Of a DNA stretch of 64,000 nucleotides, positions 61,810 to 64,000 are shown one piece after another. Both the position numbers and the translations under genes were made by a program. Position 1 is the first letter of the stretch. Every line of letters begins with the position of its first letter. This stretch comes from Hyphomonadaceae bacterium (GTDB lineage: Bacteria; Pseudomonadota; Alphaproteobacteria; Rhizobiales; Hyphomicrobiaceae). Below the pieces are notes generated by a model, which was not told the DNA's origin, made no database searches, and saw only the letters and a program-made list of their open reading frames with translations. The DNA is taken from assembly GCA_019747815.1 (NCBI GenBank), contig JAIEQJ010000025.1, forward strand, positions 1 to 64,000. Reading direction: 5' to 3'.

Positions 61810-63678
61810 CTACTCGCTGACCTCGATCACCATGGTCAGCCCACCCGCGCCATCGCGCTCGACGTTGTTGTTGGTCGTGTGGTGGGGGATATGGCAATGG
61901 ACCAGCCACTTGCCCGGGCGCCGCGCCGTCCAGATGACGTCGAACCGCTGACCGGGCCCGACATTGACCGTGTCGGCCAGATATCGTGCCGTCGGAGGCA
62001 ACGTCTCGCCGTCGATGGCAACCACCTGAAACGGGCCGCCATGAACATGCATGGGATGGACGAAGTTGTTGTTGGTGCCGATAAACCGTAGTTTCACCGT
62101 CTGGCCGACGCGCATGCGGATCTTCTCCGTTGCCGGCCAAGCCTTCCCGTTGATGGTGAAATAATTGGGGAGGCCGCCCTCCATGAGCATGGCAGGATAG
62201 GTCAGCCATTCCCGCTTGAGCCACTCCTGCAACTGTATCACATGCTCGATGTCAGCGGCGACTTCCTGCTCCGGGTTCTTTGGGCGAATGATGAGCGCGC
62301 CGTAGAGCCCGAAAGCCTGCTGCCGGTCGGAATGATCGTGCGTGTGATAGAAATATGTACCGTGCTGACCGACTTCGAACTCGTAGGTATAGGTGCCGCC
62401 GGTCGGCACCGGTGGTTGGGTGACCTTGGCGGGGCCATCCATTTCGTTGGGCAGAATGAGACCGTGCCAGTGCACGGTGGAGGATTCCGGCAAAAGATTG
62501 CGGAAATTGATCCGTACTCGGTCGCCTTCCGTCACCTCCAACCGGGGACCGGGCACTTGCCCGTTGTATGCATAGGCTTCGACTGCGACATCGGGCAGGA
62601 TATGCCAGCGGATCACTGACGCCGTCAGGTCGAAAACTTTGACGCCACCTTCAATGCGCGGCTGAAGGGGTTGGTCGCCCCGCGCGTCCGCGGCGGCAAC
62701 CTTCGTGACAAGCCGCGGATGGATGGCGCTCATGTCACGCATCGCCGCGGCCGGCGTGTCGAAGTCCATGATCATGCCCCTCGGCATGATGGCCCCGCCA
62801 ACATCACGGGCGCTCAGCCCGAGATTGACGTAGAACGAAGGCACGATCAGCCCGGCAAGCAGCATGAGGGTCGTGAACCCTGTGACCGCGGCGAGTTGTG
62901 GCACGGTGACGTCACTGGCCATCTCGTGCCCCCGCTTCTCCCCGTGCGCGCGATGCCCGGCAGCGCCATGCCTGCCTTCGTGCCCGGCCTGTTGCGCGTG
63001 CCCGGCTGGCTCAGGGCGTTCCGTCATCAGGCCGTGCTTGAGGCCGCGCTGCACCATCCAGACGTTGGCCGGATAGGCAATGATGAAGCCGACAATGACG
63101 CCCAATGACATGACCCCCCAAAAGATGAGCTCGGTGGGAACCATGGCGCGCATGTCGCGCCCCATCATCAGGAAGCTCATCACTGGTGCCATGCCGGCCA
63201 TCATGGCGTTCATGCTGATGAACTCAGGCAGAAAGCTCTTGCGCACGTTCTCCCAATAGGTGCCACCCGTCATGCGCATCATGAATAGAGACTGGAAGAT
63301 GAAGAGGCCGAAGGCAAATCCGGCGATGTACTCGACGATGAGGTCGAGCCACATCGGCAAGCCGAGCGCAGCCGTGATGGCAGCGGCCAAAATGATGCCG
63401 GTTGCATCACCGGCGACGCAATGGATTGTGCTGCCGACACCCTGCTTCCAGAGCGGAGCCACAAACTGCTCGTGGGTGCCCGGACGAGGCTCTTTGTCGG
63501 CCAACACGTAGAGCAGAAGTCCGATCGGCCCCGTATAGAGGGTGACGAGGATGAAGCCCCACTTCATCACCACCGGTTCGGGATTGTTGGTGAATTGATC
63601 CCAGGCCACATACGCGGTCGATAGTCCCGCGACAACGAACCAGGCCACCAAAAAATAATCGATCGGCTGAATGATCAC
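61810..63678 (-). CDS. DUF4396 membrane domain fused to a multicopper oxidase
   Basis: A 622-residue protein. Residues 1-215 have about six hydrophobic segments and match DUF4396 (GSTIHCVAGDATGIILAAAI; YIAGFAFGLFIFQSLFMM). A His-rich linker follows (227-251, GHAQQAGHEGRHGAAGHRAH), then another membrane segment (about 262-283). A two- or three-domain multicopper oxidase has copper ligands HWHG (403-406), HTHDH (445-449), HPMHVHG (541-547) and HCHIPHH (594-600). The last block lacks the usual Cys of a type 1 site (HCHxxxH with Cys595 is present; the distal Met is replaced). It probably oxidises Cu(I) or a substrate in the periplasm. It starts with GTG, 42 bases after the CsoR-type gene. Confidence 0.85.
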   Translation of the reverse strand: MIIQPIDYFLVAWFVVAGLSTAYVAWDQFTNNPEPVVMKWGFILVTLYTGPIGLLLYVLADKEPRPGTHEQFVAPLWKQGVGSTIHCVAGDATGIILAAAITAALGLPMWLDLIVEYIAGFAFGLFIFQSLFMMRMTGGTYWENVRKSFLPEFISMNAMMAGMAPVMSFLMMGRDMRAMVPTELIFWGVMSLGVIVGFIIAYPANVWMVQRGLKHGLMTERPEPAGHAQQAGHEGRHGAAGHRAHGEKRGHEMASDVTVPQLAAVTGFTTLMLLAGLIVPSFYVNLGLSARDVGGAIMPRGMIMDFDTPAAAMRDMSAIHPRLVTKVAAADARGDQPLQPRIEGGVKVFDLTASVIRWHILPDVAVEAYAYNGQVPGPRLEVTEGDRVRINFRNLLPESSTVHWHGLILPNEMDGPAKVTQPPVPTGGTYTYEFEVGQHGTYFYHTHDHSDRQQAFGLYGALIIRPKNPEQEVAADIEHVIQLQEWLKREWLTYPAMLMEGGLPNYFTINGKAWPATEKIRMRVGQTVKLRFIGTNNNFVHPMHVHGGPFQVVAIDGETLPPTARYLADTVNVGPGQRFDVIWTARRPGKWLVHCHIPHHTTNNNVERDGAGGLTMVIEVSE

Positions 63679-63720
63679 AGGGCGGGGACCTCTCGCGCCA
63701 CGTCGGAGGCTTGTTCGGAG

Positions 63721-63996
63721 CTATCGACTGGCACGCGCTAGGACGTCGAACAGTTCGGCAACCTTCTCCCGCTGCTGCTCCGTGTCGCCGCTGGTGATGG
63801 CATGCTCGACACAATGGGCGACATGCTCACGAAGCACCTCCTCCTCGACACGACGCAACGCCGCTCGCACCGCCGAGATCTGCGTCACGATGTCAATGCA
63901 GTAACGATTGGTGTCGACCATGCGCGACAGCCCTCGAATTTGGCCTTCGATGCGGCTGAGGCGCCTGAGCGTGGAGGTCTTTGTAGCTTCGTCCAT
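63721..63996 (-). CDS. csoR: CsoR-family copper-sensing repressor
   Basis: A 91-residue metal-sensitive regulator of the CsoR/RcnR family (DUF156): LRRLSRIEGQIRGLSRMVD, then RYCIDIVTQISAVRAALRRV. The Cu(I) ligand set Cys33, His58 and Cys62 (YCID; EHVAHC) is intact, which favours CsoR over RcnR or FrmR. It probably represses its own operon with the multicopper oxidase 42 bases downstream, releasing when Cu(I) binds. The start lies 5 bases from the window end, so its promoter is not visible. Confidence 0.85.
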   Translation of the reverse strand: MDEATKTSTLRRLSRIEGQIRGLSRMVDTNRYCIDIVTQISAVRAALRRVEEEVLREHVAHCVEHAITSGDTEQQREKVAELFDVLARASR

Positions 63997-64000
63997 GCTT

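Noticed and set aside
1-64000. CRISPR arrays or integrase gene
   Set aside because: No regularly spaced direct repeats and no tyrosine or serine recombinase motifs were found in any frame read.

Overview
The window looks like chromosome from a high-GC alphaproteobacterium, most likely Hyphomicrobiales (Rhizobiales). The reasons are the P-type conjugation cluster in rhizobial order (traG-copG-trbBCDEJLFGI), the DUF736, DUF2493, DUF2958 and ArdC companions, and a phasin gene preceded by PhaR-type boxes. The genus cannot be told. No rRNA, intact tRNA or CRISPR array was found.

Region 1 (1-22110) is the right part of an integrative conjugative element (ICE). It opens with a decayed ardC tail and a frameshifted DUF2958 gene. 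A ParB-like protein, a Toprim protein and a DUF2493 protein follow, then the coupling protein TraG, a CopG regulator and a complete mating-pair formation set trbB-C-D-E-J-L-F-G-I. A cargo strip comes next: thioesterase, DUF736 protein, MFS transporter, cupin, 5'-3' exonuclease, and a DnaQ-like exonuclease broken by one stop codon. No relaxase or integrase is visible, so the rest of the element should lie to the left of the window.

Region 2 (22160-41170) is a defence island. The cysteine desulfurase sspA diverges from an operon sspB-sspC-sspD-helicase-GHKL ATPase-PLD nuclease. This matches the composition of a single-strand DNA phosphorothioation system with an SspFGH-like restriction module. 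Two near-identical inverted repeats (CCTGGA-N7-TCCAGG, centres 53 bp apart) lie between the divergent starts. Next is an overlapping two-gene unit: a protein with two GHKL ATPase modules (MORC/Hsp90-like and histidine-kinase-like), and a protein with a receiver-like domain carrying a long insertion plus an unrecognised C-terminal part. The island ends with a single-gene HNH nuclease-STAND NTPase-TPR protein. These last two units are the best candidates for undescribed systems.

Region 3 (41170-42000) is the element boundary: a degenerate coding remnant, a 12-bp tandem repeat, then 22 bp identical in form to the 3' end of a tRNA or tmRNA (ending CTCGGCTCCACCA) with no upstream tRNA body. This is a likely attachment site.

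Region 4 (42000-64000) is ordinary chromosome or an older accessory region. It holds an outer-membrane protein, a Cys-rich secreted protein and a CusA-type Cu/Ag RND pump; a TRAP transporter with a thiamine-diphosphate enzyme; a lipid block (alpha/beta hydrolase, wax ester synthase/DGAT with a Lys/Ala-rich tail, self-sufficient CYP102-type P450, phasin, two further alpha/beta hydrolases); and a CsoR-type regulator followed by a DUF4396-multicopper oxidase fusion. The copper theme appears at both ends of this region.
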